A stretch of 64,000 bases of DNA from Acinetobacter sp. ANC 3929 (lineage in GTDB: Bacteria; Pseudomonadota; Gammaproteobacteria; Pseudomonadales; Moraxellaceae): positions 493,942-557,941 of the forward strand of contig NZ_KB849994.1 in NCBI RefSeq assembly GCF_000369405.1. The letters are read 5' to 3'. Positions 33,809 through 43,232 of the stretch are shown piece after piece (positions within the stretch are counted from its first letter, which is position 1; each line of letters starts with the position of its first letter). Position numbers and translations under genes: made by a program. The notes beneath the pieces were generated by a model. The model had not been told where the DNA came from. It worked only from the letters and a program-made list of their open reading frames with translations, and did not search any database.

Positions 33809-34855
33809 ATGATGATCATCCGTTATATTGAACAGAAGGATATCCATGATTTGTACCAGCTGGCGCAAAAAGCGGGTTTTGGCTTAACTTCTTTACAGCC
33901 AGATATGGAAATATTGGCTGCGCGTATCGATCGTGCTGTCAAGACCGTTGAAGGTCAATTGGACAAAGCGGAGCAGGGCTACTTATTTGCGTTGGAAGAC
34001 ACTGCAATCAATAAAGTTGTTGGGGTTTGTGGAATTGAGGTCGCACTGGGACTAAAAGAACCTTGGTATAACTTTCATGTGGGGACACAAGTGCATTCCT
34101 CGGAGCCTTTGAATGTTTATAAGGCTTTGCCAACTCTGTATCTGAGTAATAACCATACCAATTGCAGTGAACTTTGTACTTTATTTTTAGATCCAGATTA
34201 TCGTTTAAATAAGAATGGAAAGTTTCTCTCCAAAGTTCGACTGTTGTTTCTATCTGCATTTCGCCAATATTTTGAAGAAACCATTGTGGCAGAGATGCGA
34301 GGTTTTTCAGACGAAAATGGACATTCGCCATTTTGGGATGCAGTTGGACATAAATTTTTTGATATGGAGTTTAGCAAAGCAGATTATTTAAGTGGTACTG
34401 GCAAGAAAGCTTTTATTGCAGAACTGATGCCACGACATCCACTTTATGTCGATATGTTGCCAGACGATGCCAAAGCCGTAATTGGTACTGTACATCCGAA
34501 TACGGTACCTGCTTATAATCTTTTAATTGAAGAGGGGCTACGCTATAAGAACTATGTCGATATCTTTGATGGCGGAGCTACCTTGCAGGCTGATATCGAA
34601 AACCTGCGAGCAATCAAAGACAGTCATATTGTCAGTGTAAAAGTTGAGTTGGCTGAACAGATCACTTTAGATGATGAGGCTTATATTGTTGCAAATGATG
34701 ACTATGCAAATTATCGAGCCATTCTGGTTTATAGCCAGCCTGATCAGCATGTGGTGAAGTTGACTCAAGCACAAGCTCATCAATTACACCTGAAGGATGG
34801 TGAATCAGCCCGAATACTGAATATCAATATTAAAGGCAATAAAAAGAATAAATAA
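33809..34855 (+). CDS. astA: Arginine N-succinyltransferase
   Basis: 348 residues, GNAT-like acyltransferase of the AstA family: IIRYIEQKDIHDLYQLAQKAGFGLTSLQPD, WYNFHVGTQVHSS, ELCTLFLDPDYR, VAEMRGFSDENGHSPFWDAVGHKFFDMEFSKADYLSGTGKKAFIAELMPRHPLY. It catalyses the first step of the arginine succinyltransferase pathway, succinyl-CoA + L-arginine to N2-succinylarginine. astB, astC, astD and astE are not in this window, so the gene stands alone here, followed on the same strand by the cycA permease. ATG 33809 follows GGGAGAAGCC. Confidence 0.92.
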   Translation: MMIIRYIEQKDIHDLYQLAQKAGFGLTSLQPDMEILAARIDRAVKTVEGQLDKAEQGYLFALEDTAINKVVGVCGIEVALGLKEPWYNFHVGTQVHSSEPLNVYKALPTLYLSNNHTNCSELCTLFLDPDYRLNKNGKFLSKVRLLFLSAFRQYFEETIVAEMRGFSDENGHSPFWDAVGHKFFDMEFSKADYLSGTGKKAFIAELMPRHPLYVDMLPDDAKAVIGTVHPNTVPAYNLLIEEGLRYKNYVDIFDGGATLQADIENLRAIKDSHIVSVKVELAEQITLDDEAYIVANDDYANYRAILVYSQPDQHVVKLTQAQAHQLHLKDGESARILNINIKGNKKNK

Positions 34856-34857
34856 AT

Positions 34858-35317
34858 GCTTTATAGCTATCTAGGCAATATTCAATAAACCAAGCTTATG
34901 AGGTTCATATGGCATTTTAATCGCAGTATGAACCTGCTTGGTGTTGAAAATATCGATGCAGTTATAATATAAAATGATAGCTGCTTAAAATATGAACTTA
35001 TTTAAGGGTGTTATTCTACAACCTGTTGGTGATTAATTGTACGTGTATGCCGAGTGTTATATTCAATAGAGAAAAGAATAGGATATGATTTCTGCGCCTA
35101 AAATAATGTTAATGAATCGCTTAGGGAGAATAACGAGTCTTAGGAGAGCTTAGATAAAAAGTGGATTGAATATATTGATGAACGAGATCATTTGGATAAC
35201 AAATTAATTTGATAATAATTTTATGCAACAAATGGATTTCTCTATTAAAGGTAGTTTGAAAATATTTATTTTTATTAAGCATTGATAACGGTTGTTGTAA
35301 ACTGGAGTAAGGATTAC
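34858..35317. other. Intergenic region, 460 bp, with a long imperfect inverted repeat
   Basis: Holds the dyad at 34889-34942 described among the findings and the cycA promoter. No ORF with a ribosome binding site seen. The minus-strand frame spanning 35121-35441 has no supporting signals and overlaps cycA. Confidence 0.5.
34889..34942. repeat. Bulged inverted repeat downstream of astA
   Basis: ACCAAGC-ttatg-AGGTTCATA, a 17-nt loop, TATGAACCT-GCTTGGT: 16 paired bases interrupted by a 5-nt bulge on one side. No U run follows, so it is not a standard terminator. Confidence 0.6.
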
Positions 35318-36769
35318 ATGAGTCAGAATAAAGGAACGCAAACTCTGGATGAAGATTTGCAGGAAAGTCCGCAAGATGAAGAAAAATTACAACGCTCTTT
35401 GACCAATCGTCATATCCAAATGATTGCGATTGGCGGGGCAATTGGTACAGGACTATTTATGGGTTCTGGTAAAACCTTAAGTATTTCAGGTACCTCTATT
35501 GTTTTAACTTATTTAATTATTGGTTTTTTCTTTTTCTTCGTCATGCGGGCAATGGGTGAGTTGCTGCTAGCGAATACCAATTTTAAAACCTTTGCCGATT
35601 TTGCAACAGCCTATATTGGCCCTTGGGCTGGCTTTTTCCTTGGCTGGTCATATTGGTGTAACTGGATTATTACCGCAATTGCAGATGTGATTGTCATTGG
35701 GGGATATATGCAATTTTGGTATCCCGATATTCCAGTCTGGATCCCAGCATTTACCTCTCTTGCTATTTTGACCATCCTGAATTTTGTTGCGGTTCGAATG
35801 TTTGGAGAGCTCGAATTCTGGTTTTCTTTGATTAAAATTTCCGCCATTATTTTATTTATTCTGGCTGGGATTTATTTAATTAGTACAGGCTTTACTTCTC
35901 CTAGTGGCGTCAAAGCATCTATGAGCCATGTATTTGAAACGCAGTCCATGTTTCCATATGGAATTACAGGCTTTTTGGCGGGTTTCCAGATCGCTATTTT
36001 TGCTTTTGTTGGGATAGAGTTAGTGGGAACAACAGCAGCTGAAACCAAAGATCCACATAAATCACTGCCTAAAGCCATTAATTCAATTCCATTGCGGATT
36101 CTGCTGTTTTATGTGGGCGCATTGGTTTGCATCATTGCAGTAACCTCTTGGGCAAAAATTTCGCCAGAAAAAAGCCCCTTTGTTGAGATGTTCACTTTAA
36201 TTGGTTTACCGATTGCTGCTGGACTGGTTAATTTTGTTGTCGCAACTTCTGCATTATCTTCTGCAAATAGCGGCATCTTCGCGACCAGTCGTATGCTATA
36301 CGGTTTGGCATTGGATAATGATGCACCTAAAAGCTTTAGTAAATTATCGAAAAAGAAAGTGCCAATTCGAGGTCTGATTTTCTCCATGACCTGCGTCACC
36401 ATTGGAACTTCTATTCTATTTATTGTGCCGAATGTAATGACGGCTTTTACGATTATTTCAGCACTAACATCTATTTTATGTGTTTTTACTTTTATGCTGA
36501 TTATTCTTTCCTATATTGGCTATCGTAAAAAATTTCCAGAGTTACACCAACAGTCTCAGTTTAAAATGCCAGGTGGATTATTCATGGCTTGGTCGACCAT
36601 GTTATTCTTAATTTTTACCATCGTTATTTTGGCTTTAGATCATGATACCTTGATTGCATTAGGGCTTTCACCTGTCTGGTTCATTGGTTTATTGATTGCG
36701 TATCGCTATAAAAAGAAAAAAATGCTGCAACTTGATATGTTAAAAACCAGTAGGGTGGATTATGTTTAA
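35318..36769 (+). CDS. cycA: D-serine/D-alanine/glycine proton symporter
   Basis: 483 residues from ATG 35318, preceded by GTAAGGATTAC; a longer frame from 35282 has no ribosome binding site. APC-superfamily permease with twelve helices. It tracks E. coli CycA closely: LTNRHIQMIAIGGAIGTGLFMGSGKTLSISG, FFVMRAMGELLL, GFQIAIFAFVGIELVGTTAAETKDPHKSLPKAINSIPLRI, SANSGIFATSRMLYGLA. Inner-membrane uptake of glycine, D-Ala and D-Ser. Downstream of astA but after a 460-bp gap, so probably a separate transcript. Confidence 0.92.
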   Translation: MSQNKGTQTLDEDLQESPQDEEKLQRSLTNRHIQMIAIGGAIGTGLFMGSGKTLSISGTSIVLTYLIIGFFFFFVMRAMGELLLANTNFKTFADFATAYIGPWAGFFLGWSYWCNWIITAIADVIVIGGYMQFWYPDIPVWIPAFTSLAILTILNFVAVRMFGELEFWFSLIKISAIILFILAGIYLISTGFTSPSGVKASMSHVFETQSMFPYGITGFLAGFQIAIFAFVGIELVGTTAAETKDPHKSLPKAINSIPLRILLFYVGALVCIIAVTSWAKISPEKSPFVEMFTLIGLPIAAGLVNFVVATSALSSANSGIFATSRMLYGLALDNDAPKSFSKLSKKKVPIRGLIFSMTCVTIGTSILFIVPNVMTAFTIISALTSILCVFTFMLIILSYIGYRKKFPELHQQSQFKMPGGLFMAWSTMLFLIFTIVILALDHDTLIALGLSPVWFIGLLIAYRYKKKKMLQLDMLKTSRVDYV

Positions 36770-36810
36770 GTTGAATTGATCAACTGCTACATCCCAACGT
36801 ATTTTTAAAT

Positions 36811-36837
36811 AAAGCAAAGCTTCGGCTTTGCTTTTTT
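36811..36837 (+). terminator. Intrinsic terminator of cycA
   Basis: AAAGCAAAGC, loop TTCG, GCTTTGCTTTTTT: 10-bp stem with an extra-stable tetraloop and U tail. Confidence 0.93.
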
Positions 36838-37014
36838 AGATTATTTTTAGAGTTGGATGATTTGAGTACTGTTTTATCCCTATGAAGATAAAAGTATTAT
36901 TTAAAGCCTAGAAATTTGGGTGACGAAAAATGTCATAAACAGACCATACTGTATAGACAGAAGCGTATTGCTATCGGTAAAATGCCCTAAATTTAAGCAA
37001 AAAAATTTATAAAA

Positions 37015-39834
37015 ATGTTGAACAACATCTATCAAGCGTTAGAGAGTCTCGGCCTTACAGCACAAAAACGTGCCATTCATATTCAATTTTCGAATCAAAA
37101 TTTAAATACTCAAGTTTTTCTGCAACGTATTGATGGACAGCATCAACTCAATGCAGGCCTTAAAGCAGAATTAATTTGCTTGTCGACTAATGCGACTATT
37201 CCCTTAAAACAATTTATTGGCAGTCAAGTTGCAATTGATACGGTGACCGATCAAGGTCAATTGACCCGTGTTACGGGGATCATCACCCAAGCCTTACAAG
37301 GACAATCAGACGGTAGCCTAACTTTATATAAACTGACTTTAGAAGATCCAACTGCACTGTGGAAACAACGCCGTAACAGCCGCGTGTTTATGAACAAGAG
37401 CGTGCGTGATGTCATCGAAATCATCTTCAAAGAATGGCAGAGCAAAAGTCCGTTATTTGCATCCAGCCTCACTTTAGACCTAAGCGGACTCAGCCAAGAC
37501 TACGATGTCCGTCCCTTTATTATGCAGTCCAATGAAAGTGACTATGACTTCTTAACGCGTTTGATGCGTAGTGAAGGCATCAACTGGCTGATTGATGAAG
37601 CAGCACACACAGTTCCACTCAGCAGTGCAGCCATCCAGGCACAAAAACTACGTCTCATTGATGACAATAGCCAATACCAAGCCTTAGACCGTCGACAGAT
37701 TCGCTATCACCGCAGCAGTGCCACCGAACAATACGACAGCATGACCAGCTTGATCGGACAACGCACACTACAGCCAAGCAGCGTGCATGTACAACGCTGG
37801 CAAGCCGATGCACTGGAACAGGAAGAAGGTGCAGGCAGTGTCCAAAGTACGCATCAACACAGCGAACAACATGACAATGCCAGCCTAGGCTTAGAACAGG
37901 CATGGCATTTTTCACCCGCTTGGATGCAAGACCTAAATGGAGAAGATGGGGCGACCCAGTCAGGCAATGCCCAGATTGAAAAGCTCAATCAAAACCTAGG
38001 ACAATACCACGACCTACAATCGAAACAGTTTATTGCCCATACCACAGTACGAGATACCCATGTCGGTTACTGGTTTGAACTGGCAGAGCACCCTGAAATC
38101 GATCAACACAGTGGCGCAGACCAAGAATTCCTGATCACAGGCAAGCAGTTCTATAACCAGAACAACTTGCCTAAAGACCTCAATCAGCAGATTAATCAAC
38201 TGTTGGCACAAAGCAATTGGCAACCCACTCAATACAACAACGCAGAAGAACGCCAAGCCAACCAGTTAATCCTGCAACGCCGCAATATCAAAACTGTCCC
38301 TGAATATCACCCACTACAACACCGTCCAGCAGCCTCTCCACAACGCGCCAAAGTGGTTGGACCCAGCGGTGAAGAAATCCATGTGGATGAATGGGGACGC
38401 ATCAAAGTCCGTTTCCTGTTTACCCGCAATGACGATCATAGCCACGATGGTGGTGCAGGCGCGAATGACAATGACACCGATTCAGCATGGGTGGATGTAC
38501 TCACGCCTTGGGCAGGTGAAGGCTATGGTGCACGCTTCCTGCCGCGTATCGATGAAATCGTGGTGATTGACTTCTTTGATGGCAACATTGATCGCCCATT
38601 TGTGGTGGGGCGCATTCACGAAGCCCATCGTAGCCCGACCAAGTTCGACAATGCAGGCAAGCTTCCAGACACCAAGAAGCTGGCAGGGATCAAGTCCAAG
38701 GAATATCAAGGCGAAGGTTTTAACCAACTGCGCTTTGATGACACCACTGGAAAGATCAGCGCACAGCTACAAAGCAGCCACGCTGCTAGCCAACTGAACC
38801 TCGGTAAACTCAGTCATCCCAAAGACAAAGCGGAAAGTGAAGACCGAGGCGAAGGTTTTGAGCTACGCACAGACCAATGGGGCGCAGTCCGAGCTGGAGA
38901 AGGTCTACTCGTTTCCACGCATAAACAAGATCAAGCGCAAGGCGAACACATGGATGCCCAAGTTGCCAAGCAACAGCTTGAAGGCAACCAAAGCAATGCC
39001 AAAGCCTTAAGTGAAGTGGCTAAGAATCAGCAAACTGATGAAATTGAGTCCGTTGAGCAATTGAAAGCATTCGCAGAACAGATTGAAGCAAAAATTGCTA
39101 AGTTTAATAAAGCAATGCTGTTACTCAGTTCACCTGAGGGAATTGGTCTAAGTACCAATGAAGATATTCATTTATCGGCAGATGGGCAGATCAATCAGTT
39201 TGCAGGTGACAGTATTAATCTAAGTACGCAGAAGAATTTGATCGCACATGCCAGTGCTAAGGTGAGCCTGTTTGCCGCACAAAATGGAATTAAACAGGTC
39301 GCTGCCAAAGGTAAGTTTGAAGTTCATGCGCAGTCGGATGGCATGGATTTACTTGCCAAGCAAGGGATTCAAATTATCTCGACCGAAGATCGTATTGAGA
39401 TCACCAGCCCAAAAGAGATTGTGATTACCGCAGGTGGTTCTCAAATCAAGCTGAATGGTGCTGGTATTTTCCCAACCACAGGTGGAAAGTTTGAGGTAAA
39501 GGCGGGGCAGCATTTGTTTATGGGTGGGGCACAAGTGAGTGCACAATTACCAGCTTTGCCTAAATTTGATAATAAAAATTGGATTGCTTTAGAACATCTA
39601 GATGTAGATCGCCAACCATTTGCAAATTTGGGTTATAAAATCTTTTTTGAAAATAATCAGGTTATTGAAGGAAAATTAGATGAGCATGGTAAAGCTCATC
39701 ATGACAATGTTCCAGAGAAAGCAATTAGAGTTGAGTATGAGCAACCTAAAATGGAAGAAGATAAGCCTTGGGATCAGTTTGATACAGTCATGGCAGAATT
39801 AGACAAGATTGATAAGAATAAGGGGCAATTTTAA
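37015..39834 (+). CDS. vgrG: Type VI secretion spike protein VgrG with C-terminal extension
   Basis: 939 residues. The Gp27-like base occupies roughly 1-400, the gp5 OB-fold region about 440-545 (EEIHVDEWGRIKVRF, WVDVLTPWAGEGYGARFLPRIDEIVVIDFFDG), the DUF2345 beta-needle about 675-842, and an extra domain from about 850 (ANLGYKIFFENNQVIEGKLDEHGKAHHDNVP). That last pattern resembles transthyretin-like effector-docking tails on other VgrG proteins. It forms the puncturing tip of the T6SS. Base composition is richer in GC and in CAA/CGC codons than the genes that follow. The stop overlaps the effector start (TAATG). Confidence 0.95.
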   Translation: MLNNIYQALESLGLTAQKRAIHIQFSNQNLNTQVFLQRIDGQHQLNAGLKAELICLSTNATIPLKQFIGSQVAIDTVTDQGQLTRVTGIITQALQGQSDGSLTLYKLTLEDPTALWKQRRNSRVFMNKSVRDVIEIIFKEWQSKSPLFASSLTLDLSGLSQDYDVRPFIMQSNESDYDFLTRLMRSEGINWLIDEAAHTVPLSSAAIQAQKLRLIDDNSQYQALDRRQIRYHRSSATEQYDSMTSLIGQRTLQPSSVHVQRWQADALEQEEGAGSVQSTHQHSEQHDNASLGLEQAWHFSPAWMQDLNGEDGATQSGNAQIEKLNQNLGQYHDLQSKQFIAHTTVRDTHVGYWFELAEHPEIDQHSGADQEFLITGKQFYNQNNLPKDLNQQINQLLAQSNWQPTQYNNAEERQANQLILQRRNIKTVPEYHPLQHRPAASPQRAKVVGPSGEEIHVDEWGRIKVRFLFTRNDDHSHDGGAGANDNDTDSAWVDVLTPWAGEGYGARFLPRIDEIVVIDFFDGNIDRPFVVGRIHEAHRSPTKFDNAGKLPDTKKLAGIKSKEYQGEGFNQLRFDDTTGKISAQLQSSHAASQLNLGKLSHPKDKAESEDRGEGFELRTDQWGAVRAGEGLLVSTHKQDQAQGEHMDAQVAKQQLEGNQSNAKALSEVAKNQQTDEIESVEQLKAFAEQIEAKIAKFNKAMLLLSSPEGIGLSTNEDIHLSADGQINQFAGDSINLSTQKNLIAHASAKVSLFAAQNGIKQVAAKGKFEVHAQSDGMDLLAKQGIQIISTEDRIEITSPKEIVITAGGSQIKLNGAGIFPTTGGKFEVKAGQHLFMGGAQVSAQLPALPKFDNKNWIALEHLDVDRQPFANLGYKIFFENNQVIEGKLDEHGKAHHDNVPEKAIRVEYEQPKMEEDKPWDQFDTVMAELDKIDKNKGQF

Positions 39835-41336
39835 TGCCAGATTTTTTACCATCTAAGAAAGAGCTAACCAATGCTCTAGCGTGGTTCACAGCCCCAGTAA
39901 ATGATGCAATCAAGAAAGGGAAAGAAACTGCAGCGGATATCGCAGAGTGGCTTTGGGTTGTGTTACAAGGAGACTTTGCAGAGGATCAAACAACTGCACA
40001 AATTGTCACTGGTACAGTGATTTCAATGATCCCTTTTGTAGATCAGATTTGTGATGTTCGGGATATTTGTGCGAATGCGACAAAGATTAAAGAAGACAGT
40101 AATAATCCGTGGGCATGGATTGGGCTAATTCTAACACTGATTGGCTTATTTCCAGTATTGGGTTCATTATTTAAAGGGGTTTTCAAAGTTATTTTGGCTC
40201 CTATTAGACGCTTTATGCTTAAGCCTGCAACCAAAGGTTTAAAGTTTACGGGTGGAAATATATATAAGTTTGCTGAACCTGCGATTGAAAGTGGAATTAC
40301 AGAGTTAAATAAATTTCTTGCACGCCCTGCGGTAAAAAAGGCCATTAAAAACGCAAAGATTACCAATATTTATAAAGCAACAGCGAGCAAAATTCGAGAA
40401 GTTAAAGGCATGTTGACCAAGCAGGCTTTGTTGGGCGTGTTTGATAAACTTGTAGGATATTTAAGAGATACGGTTAAATTTATTGATAAATACGCAAGTA
40501 AGGCGATTGGTGCAAAAGCACGACAAATGTTGCAAACCGTAATTGATGTCCGTAACTTGGCGAATCAAAAACTTGGCGAGTTTTTAAAACCTGTACAAGA
40601 CTTTTTGGAAAGATTAGCGGTTAGAATCGAGAAAGAAAGTGATCAGGCTTTTAAAGCGACGACTAATGTTAAGAATATTCATAATTTTAAGAAAGTAGGA
40701 ACAGATGCTGAGTTAAAAAGTGTTTTAAACAATAAACCGAACTGGGTTGATGTTGCAGCAAAGGAGAAATATGAAGCTTTAATCCGAAGCCCAATAATTC
40801 CAGAGGGTTTTCCCAATATTGGTACAAAAGATATGCCCCTAAAGAATGCATATAATACGTTTCATCGAGCAAAGCCAGTTACTATTCCAGAAGGTGAAGT
40901 TTTATATCGTGTTTTAGATCCACGTAGTTTAGATAACAGTATTTGTTGGATGAGGGAAGCTGAGTATAAAAAACTTAAGAGTAAAGCCGATTGGCGACGC
41001 TATTTTGCGGTATTTGCATCATGGAATCATAATGGTGAAGTTGTTAAATACAAAGTACCAAAGGGGGGGATCAATGTATGGGAAGGCCCAGCAGCGAGTC
41101 AGACTTTTAAAAATAGTGCGGGTAAAGTCGAGAAGGTCAATAGTAAAGGGGAAGTATTTGTACTCGAAGGTGGTGGCATACAGATTGTCCTAGATCCAAA
41201 AGATTTGGTTCATGCAAATATAAGTAAACGCGAAGCAACCCCTTGGGGCTATGACAGTGGTTTGATTGGTGAAGCTAAAACCAGCATGGTGGGTGTACCC
41301 CGTTTAGAACAGAACTGGTATGGAGATAAAAAGTAA
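39834..41336 (+). CDS. Putative VgrG-linked T6SS effector
   Basis: 500 residues, coupled to vgrG by TAATG. The N-terminal part has hydrophobic segments (TAQIVTGTVISMIPFVDQI, about 55-75; WAWIGLILTLIGLFPVLGSLF, about 96-116) inside the 'IPFVDQICDVRDI' region that many T6SS effectors share as a membrane-translocating module. A basic helical middle (130-290) leads to an alpha/beta C-terminus (about 295-490) with LYRVLDPRSLD, RYFAVFASWNHNGEVVKY and GGGIQIVLDPKDL. The spaced R...S...E pattern loosely recalls ADP-ribosyltransferase folds, but no toxin family is proven. It is followed directly (TAATG again) by a candidate immunity gene. Confidence 0.78.
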   Translation: MPDFLPSKKELTNALAWFTAPVNDAIKKGKETAADIAEWLWVVLQGDFAEDQTTAQIVTGTVISMIPFVDQICDVRDICANATKIKEDSNNPWAWIGLILTLIGLFPVLGSLFKGVFKVILAPIRRFMLKPATKGLKFTGGNIYKFAEPAIESGITELNKFLARPAVKKAIKNAKITNIYKATASKIREVKGMLTKQALLGVFDKLVGYLRDTVKFIDKYASKAIGAKARQMLQTVIDVRNLANQKLGEFLKPVQDFLERLAVRIEKESDQAFKATTNVKNIHNFKKVGTDAELKSVLNNKPNWVDVAAKEKYEALIRSPIIPEGFPNIGTKDMPLKNAYNTFHRAKPVTIPEGEVLYRVLDPRSLDNSICWMREAEYKKLKSKADWRRYFAVFASWNHNGEVVKYKVPKGGINVWEGPAASQTFKNSAGKVEKVNSKGEVFVLEGGGIQIVLDPKDLVHANISKREATPWGYDSGLIGEAKTSMVGVPRLEQNWYGDKK

Positions 41337-42259
41337 TGTTGCAGTTTGAAATTCGTCCGCAGGAAATTTACTTACTTGAACGCTATAGTTCGGCTGAATA
41401 CTTTAACGAACTAGTAGATACTTTTAAAAATATGCTGGATGCAGCAGAGGATGCGCTCGAGCTATTTATGCAAGATTTACCTTATGATTATCGGAACCGT
41501 CATATTTCACAACAGCCCGATGTGGTTTGGGGTGAGCATGTTTTGCCTAATTTTCGATCAACTCTTGAGGCATTAAATTATGGATATAAACGTTTATTAG
41601 AGGGTGATTTATCTGCTTTACAATATGCAGGAAATGTGGTGACTGACTTTAGAGGGCAAACTGCTGACTATCTAGCTGATTGGATGGATGAAGAAAATTA
41701 CAGAAAATTTAATGATTGGCAAAATGAAGCAAGCATCTTGTCATCTAACATTAAAGCTACAGTCTTTGGTAATTGGCCTATGACTTTTTTAACAGAAAAA
41801 TATGATGCAGAATATTTAGGAGAGTTAAATTTACCATCATCTTTACCAATATATAAGCTGAACCAAAATATTATAGTACAAACAGGCGAAACTGTGCCAC
41901 AGGATGGAATTTTCATTCCTGTAATTCAGGAAGCAAGTTCGCAGCTGTTATTAAAAGGACATGATGCGATAGAAGCATTAGTAGGACTTGATGAATACTG
42001 TCCTCAATATGATCATAAAGAAGACACGAAATGGGTATTAGTTGAACGAATTGCGAATGAAGGTGGTTCATCTGAGACTATACAATTTGAAAACTTAAAA
42101 GGCTTTGCTGGCCAGATTTGTCAACGTACTGGTAGTTGGTGGAGCCCTGCAAATCAATTGCAATCCCGTTATTTTGAGCAGGGAGAGGTATTTCCTGAGG
42201 TTGAAAATAATAGTTGGGGAGAAACGATTTGGTATTTAGAAGTGACGAATAAGAAGTAA
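41336..42259 (+). CDS. Putative T6SS immunity protein, copy A
   Basis: 307 residues, cytoplasmic, no signal peptide. The ATG overlaps the effector stop. N-terminal helical region (RPQEIYLLERYSSAEYFNELVDTFKNMLDAAEDALELFM), a middle LPIYKLNQNIIVQTGETVPQDGIFIP, and a C-terminal small beta domain (about 232-307): WVLVERIANEGG, CQRTGSWWSP, YFEQGEVFPE and WGETIWYLE. The layout resembles the Imm71/Imm72 polymorphic-toxin immunity proteins; I cannot confirm the family. Its place directly after the effector makes it the most likely cognate antidote. Confidence 0.7.
   Translation: MLQFEIRPQEIYLLERYSSAEYFNELVDTFKNMLDAAEDALELFMQDLPYDYRNRHISQQPDVVWGEHVLPNFRSTLEALNYGYKRLLEGDLSALQYAGNVVTDFRGQTADYLADWMDEENYRKFNDWQNEASILSSNIKATVFGNWPMTFLTEKYDAEYLGELNLPSSLPIYKLNQNIIVQTGETVPQDGIFIPVIQEASSQLLLKGHDAIEALVGLDEYCPQYDHKEDTKWVLVERIANEGGSSETIQFENLKGFAGQICQRTGSWWSPANQLQSRYFEQGEVFPEVENNSWGETIWYLEVTNKK
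42146..42259 (+). repeat. Direct repeat, 3' end of immunity copy A
   Basis: 114 bp including the stop codon. It differs from 43081-43194 at three positions only, while the upstream parts of the two genes are far more diverged. Confidence 0.9.
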
Positions 42260-42261
42260 AT

Positions 42262-43194
42262 ATGCGTTATAATATAAATCCTAAAGCTGCATATTTATTA
42301 GAAAAATTTAGCTCGTTAGCATTTTTTGAGACTATGCGAAATAACTATGGTCTTTTTTTAGATAGTTTAGAAGAACTATTTGAAATCTATATGCATAATT
42401 TACGAAGTTTACCCTATCCTGAACAAGCAGATATTCAATGGGGAGAAACTGTTTTACCTAATTTAAGAAGTACAATGGACTATGTAGATGAGTGTTATGT
42501 AAAAATAAAATCAGGAGATTTTACATATTTGGATTGTGTTGGTGATATTCGTTCCAATGATAAAGGCTTAAGTGAATTTTCTCCACATTGGATGGATGAT
42601 TTACCTAAAGAGAAAGTGGAAAAATGTTGGGATTACTATTCAATTGCCAAAAGTTATGCTTCGATTATTGGGAATACTTATCCCACATATTGGGAAAAAG
42701 GATTTTTGGAAGAAAATTTTCCAAGTTTAAGCAGATTTAATAGTATAGATGTAATGTTACCAGTGTCTTATCCTATTTATAGGATAAATCCAGAGGTGAA
42801 AGTGGATTCCAGGGAAAAGATAATTAAAACAGGTATTTATGTTTGTGGTGGATTTGACAATAATTTAAAATTTTTAGCAGCTAGTCCAGAAGATGATAAT
42901 GGTTTTGCTCCACGATATGCGATTCAAGATCAAGAAACTGGAAGAAACATATATTATGAGACCACATGGACTTTAGTAGAGCGCATTGCAGATGAAGGTG
43001 GGTCATCTGAGACAATTCAAATAGAAAACTTAAAAGGTTTAGCTGGTCAGGCTTGCCAACGAACAGGCAATTGGTGGAGTCCTGCAAATCAATTGCAATC
43101 CCGTTATTTTGAACAGGGAGAGGTATTTCCTGAGATTGAAAATAATAGTTGGGGAGAAACGATTTGGTATTTAGAAGTGACGAATAAGAAATAA
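42262..43194 (+). CDS. Putative T6SS immunity protein, copy B
   Basis: 310 residues, starting 2 bp after copy A. Same domain order: helical N-terminal part (NPKAAYLLEKFSSLAFFETMRNNYGLFLDSLEELFEIYM), SYPIYRINPEVKVDSREKIIKTGIYV in the middle and a C-terminal WTLVERIADEGG..CQRTGNWWSP..YFEQGEVFPE..WGETIWYLE. The last 77 residues are nearly identical to copy A, the rest is not. This suggests duplication followed by gene conversion of the 3' end, or diversification of the N-terminal part under selection. Very AT-rich. Confidence 0.68.
   Translation: MRYNINPKAAYLLEKFSSLAFFETMRNNYGLFLDSLEELFEIYMHNLRSLPYPEQADIQWGETVLPNLRSTMDYVDECYVKIKSGDFTYLDCVGDIRSNDKGLSEFSPHWMDDLPKEKVEKCWDYYSIAKSYASIIGNTYPTYWEKGFLEENFPSLSRFNSIDVMLPVSYPIYRINPEVKVDSREKIIKTGIYVCGGFDNNLKFLAASPEDDNGFAPRYAIQDQETGRNIYYETTWTLVERIADEGGSSETIQIENLKGLAGQACQRTGNWWSPANQLQSRYFEQGEVFPEIENNSWGETIWYLEVTNKK
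43081..43194 (+). repeat. Direct repeat, 3' end of immunity copy B
   Basis: Partner of 42146-42259; 111 of 114 bases are the same. Confidence 0.9.
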
Positions 43195-43232
43195 TTTATG
43201 TATACAAGATTAGATTGTCAAAACAATGATAA

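Noticed and set aside
35121..35441. Minus-strand frame of 106 codons upstream of and overlapping cycA
   Set aside because: No ribosome binding site, overlaps the cycA start and reads like a shadow of intergenic AT-rich sequence.
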